From assembly GCF_001592875.1 (NCBI RefSeq), contig NZ_LSOF01000006.1, positions 233,085 through 297,084 of the forward strand: a stretch of DNA of 64,000 nt. Reading direction: 5' to 3'. Origin of the DNA: Pseudomonas sp. BMS12. GTDB taxonomy: Bacteria > Pseudomonadota > Gammaproteobacteria > Pseudomonadales > Pseudomonadaceae. The translations under genes were made by a program, and so were the position numbers. Numbering within the stretch: position 1 is the first letter of the stretch; every line of letters starts with the position of its first letter. Below are positions 50,914 through 59,471 of the stretch, one piece after another. The notes beneath the pieces are model-generated. The model did not search any database. It was not told the DNA's origin and saw nothing but the letters and a program-made list of their open reading frames with translations.

Positions 50914-52602
50914 TTAGAACGCCAGGTGTTCGGCCAGCGGGCCCAGGGCCAGCGCCGGCAGGAAGGTCAGGCCGCCGACCAGCAGGATGGTCAGTACCAG
51001 CAGGATGACGAACAGCGGGCCGTGGGTCGGGAAGCTGTTGCCGTCCACCGGTGCACGTCGCTTCGCCGCCAGGCTACCGGCGATGGCAAGGATCGGCAGG
51101 ATGTAGCCGAAGCGGCCGATCAACATGGCCAGGCCGATCATCAGGTTGTGGTACGGGGTGCCCGCGCCGAAGCCGGCGAAGGCCGAGCCGTTGTTGGCGG
51201 TACCCGAGGTGTAGGCATACAGCGCCTGGCTCAAACCGTGGGCGCCCGGATTGCTGATGGAGGCCGCCGGGCCACCCAGGCTCACCGCCAGGGCGCAGAA
51301 CACCAGTACGCCAATCGGCATCACCAGCAGAGTGGCGACCAGCAGACGGACTTCCTTGGCTTCCAGCTTCTTGCCCAGGTATTCCGGGGTGCGACCGATC
51401 ATCAGGCCGGCGAGGAACACCGCGATCAGGACGAACAGCAGCATGCCGTAGAGGCCGGCGCCGACGCCGCCAAAGATCACCTCGCCGAGCATCATGTTGA
51501 ACATCGGCACCAGCCCGCCGATGGCGCTGAAGCTGTCGTGCATGGCGTTGACCGAGCCGTTGGAGGCAGCCGTGGTGGCCGTCGCCCAGAGCGCCGAGGC
51601 GGTGGTGCCGAAGCGCGCCTCCTTGCCTTCCAGCGAACCGCTCTGCTCGATCGGCAGGCTGGCCAGGGCCGGGTTGGGCTGCGATTCGGCCCACAGGGTG
51701 ACGGCGAAACCGACGACGAACAGGATCAGCATGCTGGCCAGGATGGCGCGGCTCTGGCGCAGGTCCTTGACGTAGTGGCCGAAGGTGAACACCAGGGCGG
51801 CCGGGATCAGCAGGATCGCCGCGCACTCGAACAGGTTGCTCCAGGCATTCGGATTCTCGAGCGGGTGCGCCGAGTTCACGCCGAAGAAGCCACCACCGTT
51901 GGTGCCGAGCTGCTTGATGGCGATCTGGCTGGCGGCCGGGCCGAGCGGAATGCTCTGGTCGGCGCCGAGCAGGGTCTTGGCCTGCACATAGTCCATGAAA
52001 CTCTGCGGCACGCCCTGCCAGACCAGGAAGATGGCCAGCGGCACGCACAACGGCAGCAGCACGTAGAGCACGGCGCGGGTCACATCGACCCAGAAGTTGC
52101 CGATGCCATTGCTCGACTTGCGTGCGATGCCACGGGCGAAGGCCACCAGGATGGCCAGGCCGACTGCCGGGCTGACGAAGTTCTGCACACCCAGGCCGAC
52201 CATCTGGCTGAAGTAGCTCAGCTGCGCCTCGCCGCTATAGGCCTGCCAGTTGGTGTTGGTGACGAAGCTCACCGCGGTGTTGAACGCCAGGGTCCACTCC
52301 AGGCCCGGTAGCTGCTGCGGATTGAGCGGCAGCAGTTGCTGCAGCATGAGGATGGTGAACAGCACCACCAGGCTTACGGCACTGAAGGCCAGCAGCGCCA
52401 GGCTGTAGGTCTTCCAATCCTGATCGCGCTCAGGGTCGACTCCGGACACGCGGTAGCACAGGCGCTCCAACGGTTGCAGCACGGGGCTCAGCAGGTTGCG
52501 TTTGCCCTCCATGGCGTTGAAGAAGTAGCGGCCGAGGAAGGGGGCCGGCACCAGTACCAGCACGAAGAAGGCCAGAATCAGCCAGTAGTCTTGGACTTGC
52601 AT
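50914..52602 (-). CDS. kdpA: potassium-transporting ATPase subunit KdpA
   Basis: KdpA is the channel-like subunit that binds potassium. The 562-residue membrane protein has about ten helices and four selectivity-filter loops, seen as [35 protein letters not shown] and [16 protein letters not shown] at 52602 has AGGAGG 5 nt upstream. The frame stays open upstream to 52962, but that part overlaps kdpF and the promoter and is not coding. It is 8 bp after kdpF. Confidence 0.97.
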   Translation of the reverse strand: MQVQDYWLILAFFVLVLVPAPFLGRYFFNAMEGKRNLLSPVLQPLERLCYRVSGVDPERDQDWKTYSLALLAFSAVSLVVLFTILMLQQLLPLNPQQLPGLEWTLAFNTAVSFVTNTNWQAYSGEAQLSYFSQMVGLGVQNFVSPAVGLAILVAFARGIARKSSNGIGNFWVDVTRAVLYVLLPLCVPLAIFLVWQGVPQSFMDYVQAKTLLGADQSIPLGPAASQIAIKQLGTNGGGFFGVNSAHPLENPNAWSNLFECAAILLIPAALVFTFGHYVKDLRQSRAILASMLILFVVGFAVTLWAESQPNPALASLPIEQSGSLEGKEARFGTTASALWATATTAASNGSVNAMHDSFSAIGGLVPMFNMMLGEVIFGGVGAGLYGMLLFVLIAVFLAGLMIGRTPEYLGKKLEAKEVRLLVATLLVMPIGVLVFCALAVSLGGPAASISNPGAHGLSQALYAYTSGTANNGSAFAGFGAGTPYHNLMIGLAMLIGRFGYILPILAIAGSLAAKRRAPVDGNSFPTHGPLFVILLVLTILLVGGLTFLPALALGPLAEHLAF

Positions 52603-52610
52603 GGGGCCTC

Positions 52611-52703
52611 CTAGCTCTGCCGTCCGGCGCGCAGCAGCGCAACCAGCAAATAAATGAAAAGCCCCAGGGCCAGGCCCAGGGACACCCCGTCGAGAATGCT
52701 CAT
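52611..52703 (-). CDS. kdpF: KdpF, small stabilising subunit of the Kdp pump
   Basis: A 30-residue reading frame, easily missed for its size, precedes kdpA by 8 bp. It encodes [20 protein letters not shown] and ten more residues ([10 protein letters not shown]), one hydrophobic helix followed by a basic end. This matches KdpF (29 residues in E. coli), which lies in the membrane between KdpA and KdpB and stabilises the complex. ATG at 52703 has GGAG 8 nt upstream. Confidence 0.93.
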   Translation of the reverse strand: MSILDGVSLGLALGLFIYLLVALLRAGRQS

Positions 52704-52792
52704 GTTTATGCTCCGTTATGCGGTCTGCACCGCCTTGCGAGCATTCTTCTGCTGGTGGGCGTAAAGGCGCGATTGCCGCATGGGCGGCTGGG

Positions 52793-52809
52793 CATAAAGA
52801 ATGCGTAAA
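52793..52809 (-). promoter_or_regulatory. candidate KdpE-binding box upstream of kdpF
   Basis: Read on the minus strand, TTTACG-N5-TTTATG forms an 11-bp direct repeat 90 bp before the kdpF start codon. The E. coli KdpE site is TTTATA-N5-TTTACA, the same layout. A third copy, CTTTACGC, lies nearer the gene at 52759-52766. No convincing -10 box was found. Confidence 0.6.
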
Positions 52810-52824
52810 GATGTTCTGTATTAG

Positions 52825-52971
52825 CGGCGACACACTGCCGATACTCGCAGCGCCGAGCATGCCGAGATCGAGCGGCATGACAACCCGCAGCGGGTGCCGG
52901 TGGTCGATCACGGCCCAGGCATTACCCCGGAGCAGCGCAAGGTGGGGCTTCTTCACCAGCAACAGGAATGA
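52825..52971 (+). pseudogene. possible remnant of a histidine-kinase ATPase domain
   Basis: Between stop codons, this plus-strand frame reads ...[31 protein letters not shown].... [13 protein letters not shown] looks like the G1 box of a HATPase domain, as in [13 protein letters not shown] of KdpD in this window. The rest of the kinase is missing, and there is no start signal, so if real it is a decayed fragment. With only about 13 matching residues, chance is possible. Confidence 0.3.
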
Positions 52972-53001
52972 GTTCCATGCCCCCTGGTGTCACCAGTCAC
53001 A

Positions 53002-53209
53002 GCTCGCTCCAGCGCAGCAGAGCGCAGCCGTTGGCGAGGAGTTGTTCAACCAGCGAAACAGTGATGGCAGCGGAAGCATCAGCCGGGGCGAGCTGAGCAG
53101 CCTGCTCGAAGCAATCGCCCTGCGCCCCAGGCCAGGCGGCAGCGAAGAGAAAAACCACTCGGGGCTGATCGCCAAGCGGCTCAAGCACTATCAGGACAGT
53201 GCCCGCTAG
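53002..53209 (+). pseudogene. EF-hand-like C-terminal fragment, probably a gene remnant
   Basis: The frame ending at the TAG at 53207 contains FNQRNSDGSGSISRGELSSLL (about 53044-53106), an EF-hand calcium loop (xDGSGSIxxxEL) followed by a helix and a basic tail. Pseudomonads carry longer proteins with several such hands. Here the upstream part lacks similarity, and no start codon with a ribosome site is present, so I read it as the surviving end of a broken gene. It lies in the 590-bp gap between kdpF and the DUF945 gene. Confidence 0.45.
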
Positions 53210-53241
53210 CAGTCGAGCTGAACCTAAGCGCCTAAAAACAC

Positions 53242-53280
53242 AAAGGCCCGTACTTCCCTTTCGGGAAATACGGGCCTTTT
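53242..53280. terminator. terminator after the DUF945 gene
   Basis: An 11-bp perfect stem (53242-53252 with 53269-53279) encloses a loop that itself folds (TTCCC/GGGAA). It lies 14 bp past the DUF945 stop codon on the minus strand, with T-rich sequence beyond; TTTT also follows on the plus strand. Confidence 0.8.
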
Positions 53281-53293
53281 CGGCGCAAACGCT

Positions 53294-54880
53294 TTACTGC
53301 AGTTCGACTGCTTCGGCGTCTTCGTCTGTTTCCAGACCTTCCAGCTCGCTCATGTCGGGCATCTCGTCATCCATCGACGCTCCGCCCATGCCGCCGAGAC
53401 CCGCGCCGGTGGCGAACGCCATGGCGACGAACTCCTCGACCGTCATCTGCTTGCCGTTGAAGTCGACCTTGTCATCGGCGTAATGCAGGCTGGTGACGAT
53501 GTTGTCGCCATCCACCCTCGCCAGCTCGGAAGCCTGGGCCATGCCGCTGGCCATCTCGGTCATCATTGAGGCCTGCTGGGCAATGGCGTCCTGGTCGGTT
53601 TCACCGGCGATGGCGGCCTGCAGGCCGATCACGTCACCGATCATGGCCTTGGACACCACCAGCTTGGCGTCGAGCTGAGTGATCAGCTGTTTGGCCAGCA
53701 GCGGCGGCGGCAGCTCGAAGGACTCGGGCTTGCCCAGGTCCAGGGCCAGGCTCAGGCTGCTCTCGCCATTGGCGGTCTTGAACGCCAGCTTCTCCAGCGC
53801 AATGCCGGGGTTGCCGGCCAGCAGCTTCTCCAGGTCGACCATCAGTTGCGCCTGCTGCGCCTCGGACAGTTCCGGCATACCGGTCTCGCTGCTGGTTTTC
53901 TGGTACTGCCAGTCGCTCTGCATCAGGTCGCCATACAGAGCCACCAGGGATTGCAGGGCGGAGCCGTCGAGATTCTTCATGCTCCACAGCATCTGCGAGG
54001 AGCCCAGGTCATGGCCCTGGAAACTGACCATGCCGACGTCGTAGCCATAGCGTGCCGACAACTTGCCATCGGCCTCGGCGGTCTCGTCGCGCTGCACCAC
54101 GTCCTTGAGCACGATCGGCATATCGTCGCCGACCAGCACCTCGATGGCTTGCAGGCGCACTTCGTTGCTGCCCAGGTAGAAGTCGCTGGCGCCCTTCTCG
54201 GTCTGGCTGTTCAGGGTCATGCCCTTGATTTCGATGGTCAGCGGCGCATCACTGGACTCCAGGCGGGACTTGATCCGCAGGTTGCCCATGCTGCCCTGGG
54301 CGTTGATCGCCTTGGCCTGGGCTGTGCTGTCGAAGTCGATGTCGAGGCCGCTGAAGCTCACAGCCGTGTGCTCATCCACCGCCGTCTCCAGGGGCTTGAT
54401 CTGCAGCGTGCCGCTCAGCGAGTTGTCATAGCCGAGGCTGACCTGGCCGGTCAGCGGCGACGTACCGGCGGTGGCGGCGAACCATTTTTCCAACTGCGGG
54501 TTCTGCTCCAGCACGTAGTTGCTGGTGGCCAGTACCGGCATCAGCTTGACGGCCTTGAGGCGCGACAGCGGGAAAGGTCCGTGCTCGATATGGTCGGCGA
54601 CAATCAGTTCGAAATCCTGCACCTGCTCACCGTCGAAGGCGCCGCTGAACGTGACCCGGTAACGCGCCTCGCTGCTGAAGAACTGACGATCCAGCGACAG
54701 CAGCTCGATGGAGGCACTCAAACCGACTGCGGGGAGATTCTTGGCCATTTCGTCGTTGGCCTGCTTGATCGACGCATCCAGTACCGTGGGCAACTGGTTG
54801 CCGGTGTACCAGGCGCCGGCCGTGCCGACTGCCGCCACGGCTACCAGGGTGCCTACAGCGATACCTGCAATTTTCTTCAT
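53294..54880 (-). CDS. DUF945 (YdgA-like) exported protein
   Basis: The 528-residue protein has an N-terminal signal or anchor helix (KKIAGIAVGTLVAVAAVGTAGAWYTG, 2-27) and a long beta-rich periplasmic domain of the DUF945/YdgA type, with GQVSLGYDNSLSGTLQIKPL and FSGLDIDFDSTAQAKAINAQGSMGNL repeats of short strands. No function is established for the family. The tail is acidic (DDEMPDMSELEGLETDEDAEAVELQ). ATG at 54880 gives the proper signal; a reading to 54967 does not. It stands as a single gene with its own terminator. Confidence 0.87.
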   Translation of the reverse strand: MKKIAGIAVGTLVAVAAVGTAGAWYTGNQLPTVLDASIKQANDEMAKNLPAVGLSASIELLSLDRQFFSSEARYRVTFSGAFDGEQVQDFELIVADHIEHGPFPLSRLKAVKLMPVLATSNYVLEQNPQLEKWFAATAGTSPLTGQVSLGYDNSLSGTLQIKPLETAVDEHTAVSFSGLDIDFDSTAQAKAINAQGSMGNLRIKSRLESSDAPLTIEIKGMTLNSQTEKGASDFYLGSNEVRLQAIEVLVGDDMPIVLKDVVQRDETAEADGKLSARYGYDVGMVSFQGHDLGSSQMLWSMKNLDGSALQSLVALYGDLMQSDWQYQKTSSETGMPELSEAQQAQLMVDLEKLLAGNPGIALEKLAFKTANGESSLSLALDLGKPESFELPPPLLAKQLITQLDAKLVVSKAMIGDVIGLQAAIAGETDQDAIAQQASMMTEMASGMAQASELARVDGDNIVTSLHYADDKVDFNGKQMTVEEFVAMAFATGAGLGGMGGASMDDEMPDMSELEGLETDEDAEAVELQ

Positions 54881-54967
54881 GGAATGTTCCGTACTGTGTG
54901 TTGGTCTTTCTTCCCTGAACCGCGCAGTGCCTCTACGGACTCCGTCGCGGCCTGAGACTCGATGCAT

Positions 54968-55001
54968 TGCCGCACCTGCGCAAAACTCCGCAGGTGCCGC
55001 A
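54968..55001. repeat. inverted repeat upstream of the DUF945 gene
   Basis: TGCCGCACCTGCG (54968-54980) and CGCAGGTGCCGCA (54989-55001) pair over 13 positions with one mismatch and an 8-nt loop. There is no T-run, so it is not an obvious terminator of the AI-2E-type permease gene. It could be an operator or REP-like palindrome. Confidence 0.45.
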
Positions 55002-55062
55002 GGCTACCATCAGCGCCAGTGCCGACCAAGCCTGGGGCGCCGCGGATGCCAACCCCATCCCG

Positions 55063-56115
55063 CTATGCCTGTGCGGGGGGCTCCTGCACGTTCTTGACCC
55101 AGTCGTCGAGCAGGTTGAAGGCCACGGCCAGCAAGGTCGGGCCAAGGAACAGGCCCATGAAACCGAAGGCCAGGATGCCGCCGAACACGCCGAGCAGCAC
55201 CACCACCAACGGCAGGTTGCCACCGCGACTGATCAGGTAGGGCTTGAGCACGTTGTCCACGCCGCTGACGACGAATGTGCCCCAGATGCCGAGGAAGATC
55301 GCCATGCCATATTCGCCCTGGCTTACCAGCCAGGCAGTGGCCGGCCCCCAGACCAGCGGCGGCCCCATGGGGATCAGGCTGAGCAGGAAGGTCAGCAGGC
55401 CCAGCACCAGTGCACCGGGCACACCCGCGATGTAGAAACCGATCAGTGCCAGCAGGGCCTGGGCCACAGCGGTGCCGATCACGCCATTGACCACCCGCTG
55501 CACGGTGCCGGCCACCAGTTCCAGATAGTGTTCGGCACGATCACCGATCAGGCGCTGCAGCATGCTCTGCGTGAAAGCGGCCAGGCGCGGCCCGTCGCGA
55601 TAGAAGAAGAACACCAGCACCAGGCTCAGCGTCAGCTCCAGCATGCCGCCGCCGAGCTGCGCGCTACGCGCCAGCACCCAGTTGCCGACCTGACCCAGGT
55701 AGGGGCGCACGCTGGCAAGCAGCTCGCCACCTTCACGATCCACCCGATGCCACAGCTCGGTCAGACTCTCCCCCACCAGCGGCAACCCGGAAAGCCAGCT
55801 GGGAGGCGCAGGCAAACCGTCGACCTGAAAGTTCTTGAACAACTCGTTGGCGTCGCGAATATGGTCCGCCAGGTTGAAGCCGAGCCACACCAACGGCACC
55901 GCCACCAGAATCATCCAGCCGGCGGTAAGAATGCCGGCAGCCGCCGTATTGCGGCCGTTCAGCGCACGGCTGAGCAGGCGCATCAGCGGCCAACTGGCGA
56001 AGGCCAGTACGGCGGCCCAGAACAGTGCCGAGAAGAATGGTGCCAGCACCCAGGCGCAGGCACCCAGCAGAACCAGCAAGAGTATCTGCACCAGCAGACG
56101 ATCATTGTTCAACAT
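55063..56115 (-). CDS. AI-2E family transporter (PerM/YdiK-like permease)
   Basis: The 350-residue membrane protein has the family layout: two to three N-terminal helices (about 8-85), a soluble loop (90-155), then five helices with the signature GFYIAGVPGALVLGLLTFLLSLIPMGPPLVWGPATAWLV and GGNLPLVVVLLGVFGGILAFGFMGLFLGPTLLAV. Members export diverse solutes, including AI-2 or cations; the substrate here is unknown. ATG at 56115 (MLNNDRLLVQI) is chosen for hydrophobic-core position; starts up to 56163 are possible. It is 51 bp from the DUF4892 gene. Confidence 0.9.
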   Translation of the reverse strand: MLNNDRLLVQILLLVLLGACAWVLAPFFSALFWAAVLAFASWPLMRLLSRALNGRNTAAAGILTAGWMILVAVPLVWLGFNLADHIRDANELFKNFQVDGLPAPPSWLSGLPLVGESLTELWHRVDREGGELLASVRPYLGQVGNWVLARSAQLGGGMLELTLSLVLVFFFYRDGPRLAAFTQSMLQRLIGDRAEHYLELVAGTVQRVVNGVIGTAVAQALLALIGFYIAGVPGALVLGLLTFLLSLIPMGPPLVWGPATAWLVSQGEYGMAIFLGIWGTFVVSGVDNVLKPYLISRGGNLPLVVVLLGVFGGILAFGFMGLFLGPTLLAVAFNLLDDWVKNVQEPPAQA

Positions 56116-56166
56116 CGTTGGCAACCCCTGACACCGGACGAACGCCGTCCGGCCCGCCATCATGCG

Positions 56167-56970
56167 TTAGCGCAGCATCCGTAACAACAGGCCAGAGCCC
56201 TCTGTTTCGCCGGTTTCCAGACGACTGCTGCGCACTCCGCGCTGTTCCAGCGCAGTTCGCCAGGCCGCCGCCGTGGAGCCGTTGAGGCTGACGCGCAAGG
56301 TGCGGTCGAGCAACAGGGTATTGGCCAGCAGCTCGGCCCAGGGCTCATCCGGCTCGCCCAGTTTCGGCAGCGCCAATTGCTCGCTCTGGCGCAGCAGTCG
56401 CAGCAGCGTGGCTGGCGCCGGCAGGATCAGCGGTAGCGGCGTAGCCGCATCCAGCTGTTCAGCGTGCAGGTAGGAACGACGATTGCCTCGGGTGATGCCG
56501 TACAGGGCCAGCAGGCTGTCCTGCTGGGGCTCGGCCAGACGCAAGAGCAGGTAGCTCTGTCGCTCCTCGGGGCCATAGAGCTTGGCATTGCCGAAGATGG
56601 CATTGGCAAACAGGCTGCTCGAACCACAATCGCGGCCCTCGCACCAGAACAGCAGTTGCGCGCCAGCCTGCTCCAGCTGGGCGCGGGCCTGCTCCAATAC
56701 ATCGCGCGGGGCGTGCTCGTCCGGCAGGCGGTAGGTCAGCGCCCGTACGCGCCCCTCGGCAAGCACCTCGCGCGACATGCGCAACTGGCCGCTGATACGA
56801 CGCACACCATCCAGTGGATAGCGCCGTTCCTCATTGACCGCCTCGTGGTAATCGACGATTTCCGCGCGCGGATAGCGCGGCAGGGCTTCCAGATCCTGGC
56901 TGCCCGGAACATCGGCGGCCAGGGCGGGGATGCTGCACAGACTCAGGCACAACACTAGATAACGGCGCAT
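56167..56970 (-). CDS. DUF4892 periplasmic protein
   Basis: The 267-residue protein has a signal peptide (RRYLVLCLSLCSIPALA, cut near residue 18) and the DUF4892 family's features: DLEALPRYPRAEIVDYHE, RVRALTYRLP, LLFWCEGRDCGSSSLFANAIFGNAKLYGPEERQSYLL with a Cys pair, and a C-terminal OmpA-like stretch. Function unknown. ATG at 56970 is chosen because GAGG then stands 6 nt upstream; ATG at 56976 directly abuts that GAGG. It is 8 bp downstream of the glutathione transferase gene. Confidence 0.83.
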   Translation of the reverse strand: MRRYLVLCLSLCSIPALAADVPGSQDLEALPRYPRAEIVDYHEAVNEERRYPLDGVRRISGQLRMSREVLAEGRVRALTYRLPDEHAPRDVLEQARAQLEQAGAQLLFWCEGRDCGSSSLFANAIFGNAKLYGPEERQSYLLLRLAEPQQDSLLALYGITRGNRRSYLHAEQLDAATPLPLILPAPATLLRLLRQSEQLALPKLGEPDEPWAELLANTLLLDRTLRVSLNGSTAAAWRTALEQRGVRSSRLETGETEGSGLLLRMLR

Positions 56971-56978
56971 GCGCATCC

Positions 56979-57632
56979 TCAGCGTGTCAGCATGCTTTGC
57001 GCGGTTTTCACCACGCTGTTTTCATCATCCGGGCGACGCGGCACCAACAGGCCACGCTGCACTGCCGGGCGCTCGCCGAGCGCAGCCAGCCAGCGCTGCA
57101 GATGCTCCAGGCCATCCACCGAAACACCCGCCCAGTCATGCACGCGCACCCAGGGGTAGGTCGCGATATCGGCGATGCTGTAATCGCCAGCCAGGTACTC
57201 GGCCTCGCCCAGGCGACTGTCGAGTACCTCGTAGAGACGCCGGGTCTCGTGCTGGTAGCGGTCGATGGCGCCTTGCAGCTTCTCCGGAAAATAGCGGAAG
57301 AACACATTGGCCTGACCCTGCATCGGCCCTACCCCGCCCATCTGGAACATCAGCCACTGCAACACCAGGGAACGTCCCTTGGCGTCGCAGGGCATGAGCT
57401 GGCCGGTTTTCTCGGCGAGGTAGATGAGGATGGCTCCGGACTCGAACACCGCGAAGCCGTCGTCGACGATGGCCGGGATGCGGCCATTGGGGTTGATGCG
57501 GAGGAACTCCGGAGTTTTCTGCTCTTTCTTGTCGAAGGACAAGGCATGTACTTCGTAGGGCAGCCCCAGCTCCTCGAGGGCGATGGAAATCTTGTGGCCA
57601 TTGGGGGTGGCGGCTGTATATAGCTCGATCAT
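56979..57632 (-). CDS. glutathione S-transferase (YfcG/Ure2p-like)
   Basis: The 217-residue protein has a thioredoxin-like N-terminal domain ([57 protein letters not shown]) and a helical C-terminal domain (about 90-205) with [24 protein letters not shown] with Thr and Asn near the glutathione thiol is the YfcG type, which acts as a disulfide reductase rather than a classical transferase. ATG at 57632. Confidence 0.9.
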   Translation of the reverse strand: MIELYTAATPNGHKISIALEELGLPYEVHALSFDKKEQKTPEFLRINPNGRIPAIVDDGFAVFESGAILIYLAEKTGQLMPCDAKGRSLVLQWLMFQMGGVGPMQGQANVFFRYFPEKLQGAIDRYQHETRRLYEVLDSRLGEAEYLAGDYSIADIATYPWVRVHDWAGVSVDGLEHLQRWLAALGERPAVQRGLLVPRRPDDENSVVKTAQSMLTR

Positions 57633-57682
57633 GCAATTCTCCCGTTGCGCTCCCGCAAGCCTCGGCAGTTGCCGAGGCCGCG

Positions 57683-58546
57683 TCAAGGGCGCTGGAAGAA
57701 TGGATTGAAACAGTCTGCGACCTGCTGCGCACCCGCCTCGTCATTCAGGTGCAGGTGATGCCCGCCCGGCAATATGCGAGCCTCGAAGTCAGTGCTCTCT
57801 ATCAAACCCTTCAGCCTTGGCTCGACATTCATCTGCCCTCCCTCGGCGAGGATCAGGCTGACCGGGCACTGCACGGCCTGCACGAACTGTTCGACATGGG
57901 CGAAAGTCAGGCGCATCACCGAAGGCAGAGTCAAGCGGATATCGGTACGCCAGGTATAGCCACCCGGCACCGGTTCCAGACCGCGCTGGGCCAGCAGTTC
58001 GGCCGCCTCGCGACTGACTGCGACCACGCCGCGCATGCGCGCCTGCACCGCCTTGTCCAGATCGGGATAGACCGGCTTCTGCTTGCCACGCACCGCCAGG
58101 CGCGCGCGCAGTGCGTCGCCCAGGCGCTTGGGCGCGCTATCGGCCTCGGCGGTATAGGGCACCAGGCCATCGATCAATGCCAGGCGCTCGATGCGCTCCG
58201 GCACGGCGGCGGCCAACAGGGTCGAGATGATGCCGCCAAGCGAATGCCCGAGCAGGGAAAAACGTTCCCACCCAAGCTGCTCGGCCACCAGCAGCACATC
58301 CTCCAGGTACTCCCACATGCTGTAGCTGGAATTGCTGGCGTAATGTCCGGAGTGGCCATGGCCGGGGAAGTCCAGGGCCACGATCCGCAGCCCCTGCAGC
58401 TTCGGCGCCAGGCGGGCATAGGTCATGGCGTTATCCAGCCAGCCATGCAGGGCAATGACCGGGATACCGTCCTCGGGACCGAAGATATGTGCGGCCAGCT
58501 CCACATGGGGCAGGCTGAAGCGGGTTTCTTCCACGATCAGGCTCAT
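57683..58546 (-). CDS. alpha/beta hydrolase
   Basis: The 287-residue cytoplasmic hydrolase has oxyanion HGWLDN (34-39), [10 protein letters not shown] (58-67), the nucleophile S102 in LLGHSLGG, and a C-terminal His in LPGGHHLHL. It resembles the MhpC/serine-hydrolase-like group; the substrate is unknown. ATG at 58546 overlaps the stop codon of the preceding hydrolase gene by 4 bases, so two related hydrolases are translated as a coupled pair. It is 50 bp from the glutathione transferase gene and likely co-transcribed. Confidence 0.88.
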   Translation of the reverse strand: MSLIVEETRFSLPHVELAAHIFGPEDGIPVIALHGWLDNAMTYARLAPKLQGLRIVALDFPGHGHSGHYASNSSYSMWEYLEDVLLVAEQLGWERFSLLGHSLGGIISTLLAAAVPERIERLALIDGLVPYTAEADSAPKRLGDALRARLAVRGKQKPVYPDLDKAVQARMRGVVAVSREAAELLAQRGLEPVPGGYTWRTDIRLTLPSVMRLTFAHVEQFVQAVQCPVSLILAEGGQMNVEPRLKGLIESTDFEARILPGGHHLHLNDEAGAQQVADCFNPFFQRP

Positions 58547-59349
58547 GCCGAACGCTCCATGTGCCGGCCTTGCCAGCGGGTGAACAGATCGCGCAGCAAC
58601 TGCGCCGTGTCCTGCGGTCGCTCCAACGGGAACATGTGGCCACCGGGCAGGCTGTGGTACTCGCCTCGGGGAACGCGGGCAACCTGCCGTGCATGGTGCG
58701 GTAGCACCACCCGGCTATGCCGGCCGCGCACCACCGCCAGTGGCACCTGCAGCTGTTGTGGGCGGCCTGGCACGGTATGGGGCACGCTGCGGTAGATGTT
58801 GATCTCGGTAGCGGGGTCGAAGCGCAGCCGCAGGCCCTGCCCCTCCTCGCGCAAACCGTGGCGCACATAGGCGTCCAGGCAATCGGGGTCGAAACGGCTG
58901 AACAGGGTCTTGCCGGCGAAGTAGGCTTTGGCCTCGCTGAAATCCGCAAAGGATTCACGACGACCGACCGTACGTCCGGCCGGTGTGATCCGGTCGATAA
59001 AACCGAAGCGCTTGGCAGCGCGGATCACCAGCCGATCGACCCCGGTCAGCAGCGGTGAATCGAGCATGACCACTCCCCGGTAAAGATCCGGGTGACGCAA
59101 CGCCGCATGGTAGTGCAACACACCGCCGAGGGAGTGACCGACGCCCCAGACCGGCTCGTCAAGCTGCTGCAGATGCAGAATCAGCTCATCGACCAGATTG
59201 TCCCAGTTGTCATTGACCGGAAAGCGCGGGTCATGGCCATGCTGCTCCAGATGCCGAACACTGAAGTCCGGAGCCAGGGCGGCGAAGAGTTTGGCGTAGG
59301 TTGCCGAGGGAAACCCGTTAGCGTGGGCGAAGAAGATCGATTGCGACAT
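58543..59349 (-). CDS. alpha/beta hydrolase
   Basis: The 268-residue hydrolase has FAHANGFPS (7-15, an unusual oxyanion turn with HANGFP in place of HG), S73 in GVGHSLGG, a cap region (about 110-165) and a C-terminal PGGHMFPLE carrying the His. It is only distantly similar to the gene it overlaps, so the pair is not a recent duplication. ATG at 59349 gives MSQSIFFAHANG; longer readings add nothing recognisable. Substrate unknown. Confidence 0.87.
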   Translation of the reverse strand: MSQSIFFAHANGFPSATYAKLFAALAPDFSVRHLEQHGHDPRFPVNDNWDNLVDELILHLQQLDEPVWGVGHSLGGVLHYHAALRHPDLYRGVVMLDSPLLTGVDRLVIRAAKRFGFIDRITPAGRTVGRRESFADFSEAKAYFAGKTLFSRFDPDCLDAYVRHGLREEGQGLRLRFDPATEINIYRSVPHTVPGRPQQLQVPLAVVRGRHSRVVLPHHARQVARVPRGEYHSLPGGHMFPLERPQDTAQLLRDLFTRWQGRHMERSA

Positions 59350-59442
59350 GGCGGCAGCTACTGAAGAGTTACCGCGAATTGTCCGGTACACCTGAGCAAG
59401 CGGCAATCGCTAGAAAGTGCCAGATGCGCCAAAGAGCCGGTT

Positions 59443-59463
59443 GGGCGCGCCAAAGACGCGCCC
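59443..59463. terminator. weak hairpin after brnQ
   Basis: GGGCGCG (59443-59449) and CGCGCCC (59457-59463) form a 7-bp stem 8 bp beyond the brnQ stop codon on the minus strand. There is no T-run, so it is at best a weak terminator or RNA-end stabiliser. Confidence 0.45.
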
Positions 59464-59471
59464 CAGAGGCC

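Noticed and set aside
52603-52962. Upstream extension of kdpA by 120 codons
   Set aside because: It would overlap kdpF and the promoter. The ATG at 52602 has AGGAGG and gives the normal KdpA beginning.
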